DNA of 64,000 nt from Fragilaria crotonensis (taxonomy: Eukaryota; Bacillariophyta; Fragilariophyceae; Fragilariales; Fragilariaceae). The notes below the pieces were generated by a model. The model searched no databases, was not told the DNA's origin, and saw only the letters and a program-made list of their open reading frames with translations. The DNA is taken from contig JAKSYS010000203.1 of assembly GCA_022925895.1 (NCBI GenBank), positions 25,798 to 89,797 of the forward strand, written 5' to 3'. The number at the start of each line of letters is the position of its first letter. Position 1 is the first letter of the stretch. The translations under genes and the position numbers were made by a program. Shown here piece by piece: positions 52,095 to 61,842 of the stretch.

Positions 52095-52998
52095 TGATAG
52101 ATTCTGCGTGCGAGCGCGGAGTGGAGGCCAGACCATGGTTAAATCGGGCGCACGCCAGACCGGGGTCGCAGGCAGGTGGTGACGTCACGGTGACGGTATC
52201 GGTCGCTACAGTACGAACGTTGGCCGGTGCTACGGTTTCAGGACTACTGGATGCTACGCTAGCGGCAGAGGAAGCGGGAGTGCTAGTAGCAAACGCGACA
52301 GTATACGCGTGGGAGTCTACTGGACGGGTATACTGAGCTACGGTATGACTAGGCGTAACTACAGTACATGTAGACGTAGACACAGTGCTAGTAGGCGAAG
52401 CAACTGTGCTAGTATCTGTAGGTACGATGCAAGTAGATGGTGCTACGTTGCGCGTAGGTGACACTACAGTATGTGGACGTGGGTGGAGTCCTACGGTGAC
52501 GTCGGTAGCCAAGTGGGTACTAGTACACTGGCTATCGCTACAGGGGGACTGAACCGTGACGACGGCGGGTAAAAAGTCGTCATGGTCAGTTACGCTGCTA
52601 CGAAAATTGTACATTGTTAAAATCGGGGGCCGGCTAAATATATTTACAGTGGTAGACAAATTTGTGAGAAAATCGTTGATCACAAGTGAGTGATCAACTT
52701 CGTTTGATGAGTGTTTCTGAGGAACACTCAGGAACACAAATGAAACGGTGCACGTCTGAAGAGTGCACGTCTGAAAAGGTGTACGTCTGAAGAGGTCGTA
52801 CGAGGCCGAGCGTTGGGCGAGAAAATGGTCGTTTATGCAACGAACGACATGAATTTGATCGTTGCAATTTTGGAGTGGGATATGATTCCCGTACGACAGT
52901 AACGATACGACGTATACTGTTTACTAGCCTAATGTGAAGTGTCGTACTGAATAATGTAGATAGTAAAAATACGTAGGAGCGGTACTAAAAGTCTGTCA
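52095..52998 (-). repeat. 3' LTR (904 bp)
   Basis: Left-hand LTR in window order. It contains GGTGACGTCACGG near 52180 (a CRE palindrome), a degenerate 30-bp-periodic stretch from about 52200 to 52490, and three copies of a CACGTCTGAA-type decamer at 52750-52790. A 174-codon frame from the ATG at 52614 crosses the periodic stretch. Confidence 0.93.
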
Positions 52999-53006
52999 CC
53001 CCTCTT
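52999..53006 (-). other. Polypurine tract
   Basis: On the element's strand AAGAGGGG lies directly before the 3' LTR, the expected primer site for plus-strand DNA synthesis. Confidence 0.75.
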
Positions 53007-53009
53007 GAA

Positions 53010-53627
53010 TCAGATCTCCGTAGAAATTGGTGATGGAGAAAGTAGGTGATCAGGGAGTTTGCAAAAGATTTTGTCAAGGTGAGGATCAATCTTGGAGGAT
53101 GTCTGAGTTTTGGTTAGGATGTCAGCAAGTTGAGAGTCACAAGGGATCCAATAGAGTTGATGAGTACCATCTTGTTGGCCTTGGCGGACAAAGTGAAAGC
53201 GTCTTTCAATGTGGCGAGTTTTGCGAGTTAGTTTGCCATTCTTGGCAATTTGAACAGTTGCTTCATTGTCAATCATAAGGACAGATGGGATTGTAGGTAA
53301 GCGTTGGGATGATTCGCGCCATTGTTTAGTGCCAAGGTATGTCATATCATATAAAAGCATTCTGATGTGGGCAGTAGCCATAGTTGCAGAACAGGCTGCC
53401 ATGTATTCAGCTTCAGAGGTTGACATTGCAATTGGGGTAGGCATTGTTGAGTTGGCTTCAATGAGGGCACCATTGTGAAAGATCATGTATCCAACAGTTG
53501 ATCTGCCAGTGTCAGGGCAATCTTGCCAGCTGGCATCAGAGAAGACAGTCAGGTCAGAGTATGGAATGCTGTGTTGGGCACAGATACTATAGATTGGGTT
53601 AGAGGTGCCATCAGGATAGAATTTCAA
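53010..53627 (-). CDS. Copia RNase H region
   Basis: 205 codons. The RNase H fold is shown by SDASWQDCPDTGRSTVGYMI, MSTSEAEYMAACSAT and the final IERRFHFVRQ and ADILTKT motifs that close copia polyproteins. The catalytic Asp, Glu and Asp are present. It is the last domain of the polyprotein; upstream frame is broken between here and the reverse transcriptase segment. Confidence 0.88.
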   Translation of the reverse strand: MKFYPDGTSNPIYSICAQHSIPYSDLTVFSDASWQDCPDTGRSTVGYMIFHNGALIEANSTMPTPIAMSTSEAEYMAACSATMATAHIRMLLYDMTYLGTKQWRESSQRLPTIPSVLMIDNEATVQIAKNGKLTRKTRHIERRFHFVRQGQQDGTHQLYWIPCDSQLADILTKTQTSSKIDPHLDKIFCKLPDHLLSPSPISTEI

Positions 53628-53814
53628 AGCATAGCTGGGTCGGCGTCTGAGATAGCCAAATAACCAGATAAGGGCGCGGAAGTCAAGTTCACCGGGGCAG
53701 ATGCAGGCTTTGCAAGTTTGCAGACTGCAAAAGGATATCGGCGTGTGTTATATGCTAGATAAAGTAGGGTGCATACGGCTGAGCGAAACGGGAGGCGGGA
53801 ATGTCTTTTCTCAA

Positions 53815-54333
53815 TTATAGACTTGTCATGATCGGTGACAGGACGGTTATCTTTGGTGAAGACGTAATCGGGTGGGAAGGGAGTTTCGCGTTCAGGGAAT
53901 TCGAATCTGGGTCATAACGTTGGAGAGCGTTTAAGACATAACGGTGTTGGTCTAGAGTGTAAGTGGAATCTTTGTGGCGGTGGATGCGCATTTGCAGGAA
54001 CCATTGTGCAGGACCAAGGAATTTCACGTCAAAGCGGTTGCGGACGGAATCTTCGAAAGATTTCTCGATGGAATCGTTGCTTCCAACATAAAGCATGTCA
54101 TCGACGAAGAATAGGAGGCGAAGCCATTGGTTATGTTTATCATAGTAAACAAAATAGGATGGTTCTGCTTGGGATTGAATGAATCCTTGAGAGTATAGCC
54201 ATTCAGAGAATTCAATGTTCCAATATTTGCCTGAGTAGACAAGACCATAGATTCCTTTGTCAAGAAGAAGTGGGACTCCAAAGTATTTGGCATATTCTGG
54301 GAAGTGGTAAGCAAGGTAAAGTGGCAGGATCAC
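53815..54333 (-). CDS. Copia reverse transcriptase, C-terminal part
   Basis: 172 codons with the copia thumb and palm motifs: DKGIYGLVYSGKYWN, SQAEPSYFVYYDK and the catalytic FFVDDMLYVG (the family usually has YVDDM; Tyr is replaced by Phe). The preceding finger region lies in other frames between 54330 and 54900. Broken by indels as assembled. Confidence 0.88.
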   Translation of the reverse strand: MILPLYLAYHFPEYAKYFGVPLLLDKGIYGLVYSGKYWNIEFSEWLYSQGFIQSQAEPSYFVYYDKHNQWLRLLFFVDDMLYVGSNDSIEKSFEDSVRNRFDVKFLGPAQWFLQMRIHRHKDSTYTLDQHRYVLNALQRYDPDSNSLNAKLPSHPITSSPKITVLSPIMTSL

Positions 54334-54689
54334 AAAGTGACGTCCAATAACTTTGGCTTGAAGATAGGCTCCAATGAAGTCAGCACCTTTAAGGATGCGG
54401 CGGAAAGCACAGGTTTTGGATATGAGGAGCTTGACCCCTCTTGAAGATGCACAGGGTGACCATGTGTCTTCAAAAGGTTGAGGATCTCAATTGGGATAGT
54501 GTTAGACTTATTAACTTTCTTGGTGTTCTCTTCTCTTTGTTTAAGTAGTTGCTGGTACTTTGCTTTTGTTTTCTTGATTCTTCTTTTCCATGTCGCCGCG
54601 GGCAACAAGGCGGGCTTTGAGTTTGTCAAGTTTGCCAGATGCTGTTTGCTTTGCTTTGAGCACAAGTTTAACTGGGATAATCAATTCAT

Positions 54690-55691
54690 CTACATGGGTT
54701 TCTGGCCAAGGATGAAGGTACCATGATCAATGAGGTTCTTGATTTCCATTTTGATTGCATGAAGCCAGGCAGAGCGGATGTCATCATCAAGTTTGAGGAC
54801 AGCTTGAAAGGATTGGGGTTCTGGCAAGTATTTATCAACAGGATCATCATTTTCTGTGGATGAGTCAGCAGAGGCATCAAGGGCAAGCATAGCAGTGTGG
54901 ATAGGGTCAATGGATGGTGGTGATTCAGCACATTCTTGGAAGTAAAGTGTCATCTCTTTCTGAAGGGGTGTGTGTCTCTTCTGGTGATGAGTGAGGTTGA
55001 GCAATTGAGGTGCAGGTGGTGTTGGACCAGGTTGTAGATCATCATCATCAGTGTCATCATCATTGTCAATAGTCTCAGTAGGAGGGGGGTGCTTATCATT
55101 GTTAGTGGGTTCTTCAATGAAGGAAGAGGGATTGATTCCAAGGTTGGCAACAGATCCAGTTTGGTGAATGATGGTGGGTTCAGAATTCTCAACATTTTCA
55201 AGTCCATTAGGGTCCATGTGGGAGCGGATGGGAATGGCTCCAGCAAAGGGTTTGGAGTCAAAAGCAAGGGCAGAGCTGAAATCTTCATCAAAATAAGCGT
55301 CACGGGTTGTGATAATTCGTTGAGGATGGTCTGGGGAATAGACAAGCCAGCCAGCAGAGTTTTCAGGGAATCCAATAAAGTTCCACGGGATGCGTTGGAG
55401 CTGTTGTTTATAAGTGATTAACTTGTTTCGAAAGGTCGGTTCGTAACGTTTGAAATAGACTGGGCATCCAATACGCGGAAGTTGATGAGGCTGGGTTTTC
55501 GCCATAACTATAGTGGAAGGGAGTTGTAGGATTTCCATCTTGATCAGTAACATTCTTTGCAGGGCAAGCATTGACAATTTGGACTGCATAGGCATGAGCA
55601 TGGTGAAAGAAGGCACCTCCAAGTCTGGCAGTGTTGAGCAGAGTGTTTGCAATGTTGTGGACTTCTCTCCATTTGGCTTCACAAATTCCAT
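54690..55691 (-). CDS. Copia integrase C-terminal region and RT start
   Basis: 333 codons. The companion frame 55408..55695 carries the integrase end (ANTLLNTARLGGAFF, NACPAKNVTDQDGNP), and this frame carries the variable linker and the RT start (SAWLHAIKMEIKNLIDHGTF). The two frames together are one reading interrupted by a one-base shift near 55430. The linker is Pro/Asp-rich. Confidence 0.8.
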   Translation of the reverse strand: MEFVKPNGEKSTTLQTLCSTLPDLEVPSFTMLMPMQSKLSMLALQRMLLIKMEILQLPSTIVMAKTQPHQLPRIGCPVYFKRYEPTFRNKLITYKQQLQRIPWNFIGFPENSAGWLVYSPDHPQRIITTRDAYFDEDFSSALAFDSKPFAGAIPIRSHMDPNGLENVENSEPTIIHQTGSVANLGINPSSFIEEPTNNDKHPPPTETIDNDDDTDDDDLQPGPTPPAPQLLNLTHHQKRHTPLQKEMTLYFQECAESPPSIDPIHTAMLALDASADSSTENDDPVDKYLPEPQSFQAVLKLDDDIRSAWLHAIKMEIKNLIDHGTFILGQKPM

Positions 55692-55902
55692 TCATTTCTT
55701 GATGTTCAGGGGCTGCAGCTTCAACTTTGATTCCAAGATTGGTGCAAGTTGAGATGAATTTGGCGAAGTAAATGCTGTTCCAGCATCAGTGCGGATAAAG
55801 CGGACAGATTGGGTGCGTCCAAGAAGTTCTGATTGTGTGAGCCAAGATTGCAGTGCAGTGAGAATGGATAAGTGCTTTCAGTGGGTAGTCCAATCCAACC
55901 AG

Positions 55903-57351
55903 TTAGTTTGCCAGGGTTGTCACAATGAAAAGGTAAGCAGAATAGTTAGTGCTAGTTGTCAGGCCAAAGCGGAATGGGTTTCTTAGAAGGTCAAGGTGAA
56001 GTTGATGGAATGGTTCTGAACCTTGGCGGAGTGGGACTTTGCTTCTGGCGCGTTTTTGGCTGATTGAAATTCTGATTGGCCAAGTTTGAGTGTCAGTGGC
56101 TGGTGACAAAATGTGATCATTCCAAACATGGTGAAGGGATCCAGTCATAAGATTGCGGAAATTACGATGTGCAAGGCGACGGGATGTGATCTCAAGTGGC
56201 AAGGTTGCAGTGGGTTGGTCTGGGTTTGGATTGGTTGAAGTGTCCAAGTGTTGCTCAAAAGTGATGGCAGGTGAGTTTGAAGTGTCATCAGAAGTTGTGT
56301 TGGGTTGGGAAGTCATGGAGAAAGCTTGTTCAGAGGGTAGCTCTTGAAGGATGGTTGGCCATGTGTATGTTGAGTTGTTGGGAAAACGGATTGTGGTTGC
56401 TCTGTTCTGGATGATGACTGTGAAGTTTTGGGTGGCAGAAATGGCAGTCAGGGAAAGCAGACGGTGGCTAAGACCTTCAATGTAGTAAACATCAGCAAGA
56501 CCAAGGATAGCTTTCTGTCCTTCTGTGGTTGTAAAGAAACAGTCAGTTGTGCCTTTGAAAGTGGATATCTTGGTGGTTCCATCAGCAAGGGAAACAGGTA
56601 CATGGCAGGGTTCAACATCATGGAGATCACTGAAGACAGGAGTGTAGTGACTTGTGGCACCACTGTCAGGGAGCCAATTATCAAGATCTGGTGGTCCAAA
56701 GCGCTGATATGCAGACATGGGATCATCTGGAAAGTATTCAATTGCATCAGTGCTGGGAGGTGAGTGTGACATGGAGGGTACAAAATCATTGTCAGTCAAA
56801 GATGGGTTGATTTCCATTTGAGGCAAGTTGGTATCAGGCCAGATTGTTGGTGGTCCATTGTTAAAAACAGGGTTGTTGTTTGATGAGGCAAGGAAGGCTT
56901 GATGGTAATGAGTTGTTTCAGCAGGAGGTGAAGATGAATCAGTGACAAAATAAGCTCTGTGATTTCTGGGAGCAGTGTTCTCATTATTGGTTGGTGATCT
57001 TGGGTTTCCTCCATTTCTGTTATTGGTGTTCTGAGGTCTGTTGGTTGCAGTTGGGCATTGTCTTGCATAGTGACCAGTTCTTCCACAATTGTTGCAAACA
57101 ATGTTGGTAGCATTATTGGGTGAAGGATTTTGCCGAAATGGGGTGGAATTGCTCTGCGGTCGACGTTGGTTATTGGAATTTGATGAGGTTGGTCGCAAGG
57201 GCGGTCGGTTGCCATGATTCGATCTAGGTGGCGGAGCGTTGCGACGATTGTTTTGGTGATTGTTCGGACGGTTTGAATGCTGATTTTGGTTGCTCTGGGG
57301 TCTGATTGGTGGCCGATTGCTGCTGCTGTTTTGTTGGGTATAAGGTCGCAA
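55903..57351 (-). CDS. Copia gag zinc knuckle, protease and integrase N-terminus
   Basis: 482 codons starting in an Asn/Arg/Pro-rich RNA-binding stretch. In order: the CX2CX4HX4C knuckle (CNNCGRTGHYARQC), the aspartic protease site (LPDSGATSHYTP), the GAG-pre-integrase HxxxH region (RRLAHRNFRNLM) and the start of the integrase core (FHQLHLDLLRNPF, with the first catalytic Asp). No ATG at the frame start, so it continues from gag upstream by frame change. Confidence 0.88.
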   Translation of the reverse strand: MRPYTQQNSSSNRPPIRPQSNQNQHSNRPNNHQNNRRNAPPPRSNHGNRPPLRPTSSNSNNQRRPQSNSTPFRQNPSPNNATNIVCNNCGRTGHYARQCPTATNRPQNTNNRNGGNPRSPTNNENTAPRNHRAYFVTDSSSPPAETTHYHQAFLASSNNNPVFNNGPPTIWPDTNLPQMEINPSLTDNDFVPSMSHSPPSTDAIEYFPDDPMSAYQRFGPPDLDNWLPDSGATSHYTPVFSDLHDVEPCHVPVSLADGTTKISTFKGTTDCFFTTTEGQKAILGLADVYYIEGLSHRLLSLTAISATQNFTVIIQNRATTIRFPNNSTYTWPTILQELPSEQAFSMTSQPNTTSDDTSNSPAITFEQHLDTSTNPNPDQPTATLPLEITSRRLAHRNFRNLMTGSLHHVWNDHILSPATDTQTWPIRISISQKRARSKVPLRQGSEPFHQLHLDLLRNPFRFGLTTSTNYSAYLFIVTTLAN

Positions 57352-57484
57352 AATTGAGCTGAGAGCTTGATGTTGTCGCGGGTGAATTGTTTCTGGAAAG
57401 TCGGACGATGGGTAGGACGATGGAATTGTTGACGGGCAGCATTGGCATGTTGGTTATAATTGCGTTGATTTTGTGATGGCAAAG

Positions 57485-58966
57485 TTAGGCCACGGATTCG
57501 TCAATATTCAAAAGATGGCTTTCAAGTTCGGACGGGCAATTCTTCATCGTTAAGTTCGGCTCTGCGGAGGTCGGCATCAAAACGTTGGTAAGAGGCAGCA
57601 TAAAAATGGTGATTACTTCCACCGCGAATGGCTCTTTAATAAGATCTGCGTCAGTATTGGGAATGCCGGCGTGGTAGCAATCGCGCGTCAAAACTCGGAT
57701 GCGATTCAAATAGGAGGTTGCAACTTCATTGTGGCCTTGTTTGATTGAATAAAAGGCTTCTCTTGTGCGTTCAACATGATCTGGAGTAAGCGGGGCACAA
57801 TGTCGGCGGAGAGTAAAGATTGCAGTTCTGGCATCTGGTGGGCCATCAATAATGTGTTTCTGGCAAGGGTCACAAACATGTGTAAAGATTAGGTTGTAAA
57901 TTGCAGTGCCAATGAAGGGATGGGAGTAGGAAATCTGTTTGGGCCAAAGATCAAAGACTTGGCGTGTCCAGGGAGAGATGTTACAAACGATGCGGAGGTT
58001 ATCCATGAAGGCATTGAATTGTCGGCGTCGGGCGACAAGATCGGTTGGATAAGAAAGTTTGCGGAGATTGGCATTTTTGGCATATTTCAAAAGGGTTTTA
58101 GTTAAATCTTCAATGGGTGGATAAGTGAAGTCAGTTCTGGTTGAAGAAGTTAGTGCATCTGGGGATTGCAAAGGGATCTGAGGAGGGTCATCCTGTTGGT
58201 CTTCATTGTCTTCATCATCAGTAAAGAATGTTTCATGAATTGGAGGATAGGCAAAAGTTGGATGTTTTGCAGGTTTGTCCTTTGCTGCAGGTTTGGAGGG
58301 GTTGTCTGTCTTTGGTGAAGAGGATGTTTCAATTTGGGTGTCTGGTTGCACAGATTTTGGTGACAGAATTTGTGTTACAGTTCGTGAAAGGCGTTTCAAA
58401 GGGTTTTCGGCAGGTGTGTCAATTTCTTGAGCTTGGACGTCAGAAGATGGCTGATTTGCATCAATATTTGGCGTTTCGTGTCGGGAAATGTCAGTTTCGG
58501 AAGAATTGTCAGAAGTATCTGGATCTGCAGTTTCTGGTTCAATTTCAGGGGGATTTTCTTCTTGAAGAGACGATCTACGGGTGCGGACAACCATAAGGGC
58601 TGTGTGTTCACAAAAAGATGATTCTTGTTTGTCCAATTGAAATCTTACTACATTACAATTACTGCTGTCCATTCTTGTAGCATTTACACCAATGTGTCTG
58701 TACAGGCAAGAAGGATCAGGTAAGTTGCAAGTAGTAACCTGGTTGTTAAAGAGACTAGTGTTCACACCAGACTCACCAGGGGGGTTGCTCAAGATATTGG
58801 GTTCAGAGTCTTTGATGAAGGGATATTCAGGATGATTGTGTTGTTGCCAATAGTATGAAAATGGATTGTGAGTGATTTGAGACAATGGGTTGTTGAGGGC
58901 ATTCTCAAGGTGTGGGAGAGCCCAGGATCCATAAACATCGGTGGATCCACGTTTTGTAGTAATCAC
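57485..58966 (-). CDS. Gag (UBN2-like) ORF
   Basis: 493 codons from a GTG that overlaps the stop of the previous ORF by 4 bases. The first 270 codons are acidic and Ser/Pro-rich; the second part is a helical capsid-like region (RRRQFNAFMDNLRIV, EAFYSIKQGHNEVATSYLNRI, LESHLLNIDES). A stretch of about 40 codons near 57540-57640 is read in a shifted frame (RAIRGGSNHHFYAASYQRF is in the alternate frame). It packages element RNA. Confidence 0.75.
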   Translation of the reverse strand: MITTKRGSTDVYGSWALPHLENALNNPLSQITHNPFSYYWQQHNHPEYPFIKDSEPNILSNPPGESGVNTSLFNNQVTTCNLPDPSCLYRHIGVNATRMDSSNCNVVRFQLDKQESSFCEHTALMVVRTRRSSLQEENPPEIEPETADPDTSDNSSETDISRHETPNIDANQPSSDVQAQEIDTPAENPLKRLSRTVTQILSPKSVQPDTQIETSSSPKTDNPSKPAAKDKPAKHPTFAYPPIHETFFTDDEDNEDQQDDPPQIPLQSPDALTSSTRTDFTYPPIEDLTKTLLKYAKNANLRKLSYPTDLVARRRQFNAFMDNLRIVCNISPWTRQVFDLWPKQISYSHPFIGTAIYNLIFTHVCDPCQKHIIDGPPDARTAIFTLRRHCAPLTPDHVERTREAFYSIKQGHNEVATSYLNRIRVLTRDCYHAGIPNTDADLIKEPFAVEVITIFMLPLTNVLMPTSAEPNLTMKNCPSELESHLLNIDESVA

Positions 58967-61083
58967 TTGGATGAGGCGAGTTGCAGAGACAAGGGAATGG
59001 TTTTGGGATCATCAATGACATGATAAACAGGGTTTGGTTGGCGCCAAAGTTGGCTAGGATTGTTGGGGCAAGTCCAGGGATTGGCAGCATAACAGGTGTT
59101 CATTGGAATGCAAGCTTGGTCATTGAAAAGCTGTTGGACTGTTGTTGTTGTGTAAGGTTTGATGGTCCCATTGTGTTGGTGAAAGATGATTGGTTTGTTC
59201 TCCTTGTTGTAGATAATAGGGAAAATATGAGCACTGGGCAATGGGATAGGAAGCTCAGTTGGGGAGCCTGAAGTGTAAGAAGGAGTTGGTTGATGCTCTT
59301 GGATGTTGCCTTGGTAGATAAGGACTTTGGTTGGCAAGGGTGTTTGAGGTAGGACACATTGAGGGTCAGTGACATTGATGTTGGGAACAACTCTGAACAT
59401 GGTGTATTCATGATCTGGCAGGAAATCAATGGAATGGTTGATGGTATCTGTCTTGATGGGGTCAAAGTTGGACTTAAGGGTTGCATAATCACAGTTTCCA
59501 ATTGGGATGGTGAAGTTCTGAAGATCATTGGAAGTGAGCGGACGGCAGATGACAAAATTGACGGCAATAGCAGTGGCTTTTGAATCCATGATTGATAACT
59601 GTTCAGGTGTGGGTAATGTGGCCATTGGGAAGGCTGAGCAATTGTGATTCATGAGTAGATCAACAGGAGGAAGGGAACCAATGCAGATGTTTGAGGGTTG
59701 CAAATGTAAGTCATCTCCAGTTGTGAGTTTGGCAGTCAAAGTTGCATGTTGGCGAAGTGTTGCTGAGATTAAGACACGGGCAACATGGGAAGCAGATGGA
59801 GATATTCCAGTTGTAGGTTCTCCAAAACCGTTGACAAGCGGTGAATGAGTGAATGCAATGAGGGATGCAGAGTCCAAATGTGTAGGAGTTTGAATATGGC
59901 GAGTCCTGGTGCTGTCCAAAGTGATATCATAGGGACTGGGAGACAGTTGCTGATCTTGGAAGAATTTGATAACGAATCGCGGGACATCTCTGAAGTTACT
60001 TCGGTTCGGGAAAAGTCGTAGAGCGGTCGCAAACGTTGGGATATTGCGAATGATATCAGCAAGTTCAGGAGGTTGGTGAGGGCATGAAGATGTTTGTCCC
60101 TGAATATAAAGGTGGATGAGGTACATCATTTTGAAGGCATAAAGGATGGATAGGGAGCATTCATGTCCAAAGGATCCAGGTTCATAGTCACTCAAAAGGG
60201 ATACAAATAATGATGGGGTGCCATTGGTGAGTTGAGATCTGTGCTCAGAAGAAAGATTGTCCATGACCAAATTGGTTGTTCTGTTGAAAGTGTGTTGGAT
60301 GCATTGAATGAATTCCTCTTGATTGGGGTCTTTGTCAGATCCAGCAATTAAAATGGGATAAAGGTTGCACATCAGGTGGCGAAGATGTTCGGTCGTCAAG
60401 TCGCGAATGCATTGTTTGGTGACTGGATTTGACTGAATATAACGTAGGCAGAAGCTTGCAGCTGTGATACTTGAATCAACACATGTTGGAAGGTTGCACA
60501 TGGTGATTGGCCCATTGATGTCATCTTGAAGAGTTGCATCAGCATAGAAAAGAAGTGAGGCATGTGGATTGGTTCTGGAATCCAAATCAGAATGGTGTTG
60601 CAAGAAGGGGACATGATGGATTGGGTCCAAGACATTGTCTTCAGGGCAAGGGATGTGCAGTTTGTCAAGGCGATATGGAAGCTCCAAAGTTTCATCATCA
60701 TCAGATAGGTCAAGAAATGCTGTGATTCCAGTTGATGTGGAAAGGCAATCAAAGGTACTGTCATGGCTGCTGCTCAAATTGGAAAACAAGGGACTGAAAA
60801 GTTCTGAATTGAGACTGATTGCTGGAGATGGTGGTGCATCAAGATTCCTAGGTCCAGAGGTGTTGAAGGTTTTCAAATAATTGTCTCCAGATGGTTGTGT
60901 TCTGTTTCTGCTTGAGGGGGTTGAAGGGGTCTCAGTTTCATCATCATCAATTGAAATGGTGAATGGGATTGCAGCATTGATAGGTGGCTTGACATAAAAG
61001 GGTTGGCAACATTGATGGAGTTGCAAATTGCTTGGACTTGGTTGGGGTTGAGGCCTTGCTGGTCTTGGAATATTTTTCGTCAT
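58963..61083 (-). CDS. Retrotransposon extra ORF, 706 aa, unknown function
   Basis: An intact 706-codon ATG frame between the PIP-box ORF and gag, the longest frame in the element. The first 100 residues are Pro/Ser-rich and disordered. Residues about 150-480 look globular and helical (SITAASFCLRYIQSNPVTKQ, LRHLMCNLYPILIAGSDKD, LYAFKMMYLIHLYIQ). The rest is Thr/Pro-rich with short hydrophobic strands. I recognise no envelope, methyltransferase or protease signature and see no membrane anchor. It could be an enlarged N-terminal gag domain or a captured host gene. Confidence 0.75.
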   Translation of the reverse strand: MTKNIPRPARPQPQPSPSNLQLHQCCQPFYVKPPINAAIPFTISIDDDETETPSTPSSRNRTQPSGDNYLKTFNTSGPRNLDAPPSPAISLNSELFSPLFSNLSSSHDSTFDCLSTSTGITAFLDLSDDDETLELPYRLDKLHIPCPEDNVLDPIHHVPFLQHHSDLDSRTNPHASLLFYADATLQDDINGPITMCNLPTCVDSSITAASFCLRYIQSNPVTKQCIRDLTTEHLRHLMCNLYPILIAGSDKDPNQEEFIQCIQHTFNRTTNLVMDNLSSEHRSQLTNGTPSLFVSLLSDYEPGSFGHECSLSILYAFKMMYLIHLYIQGQTSSCPHQPPELADIIRNIPTFATALRLFPNRSNFRDVPRFVIKFFQDQQLSPSPYDITLDSTRTRHIQTPTHLDSASLIAFTHSPLVNGFGEPTTGISPSASHVARVLISATLRQHATLTAKLTTGDDLHLQPSNICIGSLPPVDLLMNHNCSAFPMATLPTPEQLSIMDSKATAIAVNFVICRPLTSNDLQNFTIPIGNCDYATLKSNFDPIKTDTINHSIDFLPDHEYTMFRVVPNINVTDPQCVLPQTPLPTKVLIYQGNIQEHQPTPSYTSGSPTELPIPLPSAHIFPIIYNKENKPIIFHQHNGTIKPYTTTTVQQLFNDQACIPMNTCYAANPWTCPNNPSQLWRQPNPVYHVIDDPKTIPLSLQLASSK

Positions 61084-61236
61084 TTTACATTTTTGGTAGC
61101 TTTTCTGGTTGTCATCCTGTCCATGAGAGTTAGGGAATCCAAAGTTTTAACTGTGAAGGAATCTGGGATAAATGAGCTGGTGTCTGTGCTGTCATCATTG
61201 TCTGAGGAATCTGGGACTGAGTAGGAGAGTTTTGAA

Positions 61237-61521
61237 TCATTGGGAGTGCATCAAGTTGTTTTGAGATTCCTTTGTCGCCGTTGCTTTGTTCTTCAACTTC
61301 AACGTCAGCGGGAACTTTTGTGCTTTGGTGGGCAGTGTCTGATCGCGAACGGAAAGGCATAATTGTTTGGGACACGGGCAGTAGATGGAGAAGACACTTG
61401 AAGCATTAACTACGTCACTATCGTCGTCGTCATCGTCATCCATATCGTCATCGCGATAAATGTTGGTCGTGGAGCGCGCTGGAATGTCGTCAGACGCGTC
61501 AGTCATTTCGTCATCGTCCAC
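61237..61521 (-). CDS. Acidic continuation of the PIP-box ORF (frame-shifted piece)
   Basis: Short frame with DDDDMDD-type acidic runs and Ser/Thr-rich ends; with 61130..61375 and 61503..62051 it bridges the PIP-box ORF and the 706-aa ORF in shifted frames. Probably one long protein interrupted by indels. Confidence 0.45.
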   Translation of the reverse strand: MDDDEMTDASDDIPARSTTNIYRDDDMDDDDDDDSDVVNASSVFSIYCPCPKQLCLSVRDQTLPTKAQKFPLTLKLKNKATATKESQNNLMHSQ

Positions 61522-61842
61522 GGGATCGCCGTTGTAATTAGGAACACGAGCATGGCCGTTAGGTTGGTCACGAATTGGACGTTGGTAATTAGGAGAGGGA
61601 CGTCAGAAGGCGGGGTTGGCGCGCGGACGGATAGGCGTGGGTAGGATTTCAAAACCGGTCGGACGCAAGATGACGTTTGCGTTATGGGGAAAAATATGGA
61701 CGGACGGGCTGCCAAATGTCGCAGCTGCAGTACTGAAAGAGATCTGTACGATCGTCGTAGAAAGGTCATTGGCAGTTCGGCGAGGGGTCCAATGTGTCCC
61801 AAGTCCAGGACTCTTGGGAGCTGATGGTGCGAATCACCACGA

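Noticed and set aside
52055-52336. 93-aa plus-strand frame, repeated at 63093..63341
   Set aside because: Lies in both LTRs antisense to the element; translated repeat words only.
58228-58596. 122-aa plus-strand frame and similar plus-strand frames across the retrotransposon
   Set aside because: All are antisense to gag/pol frames whose motifs are clear on the minus strand.
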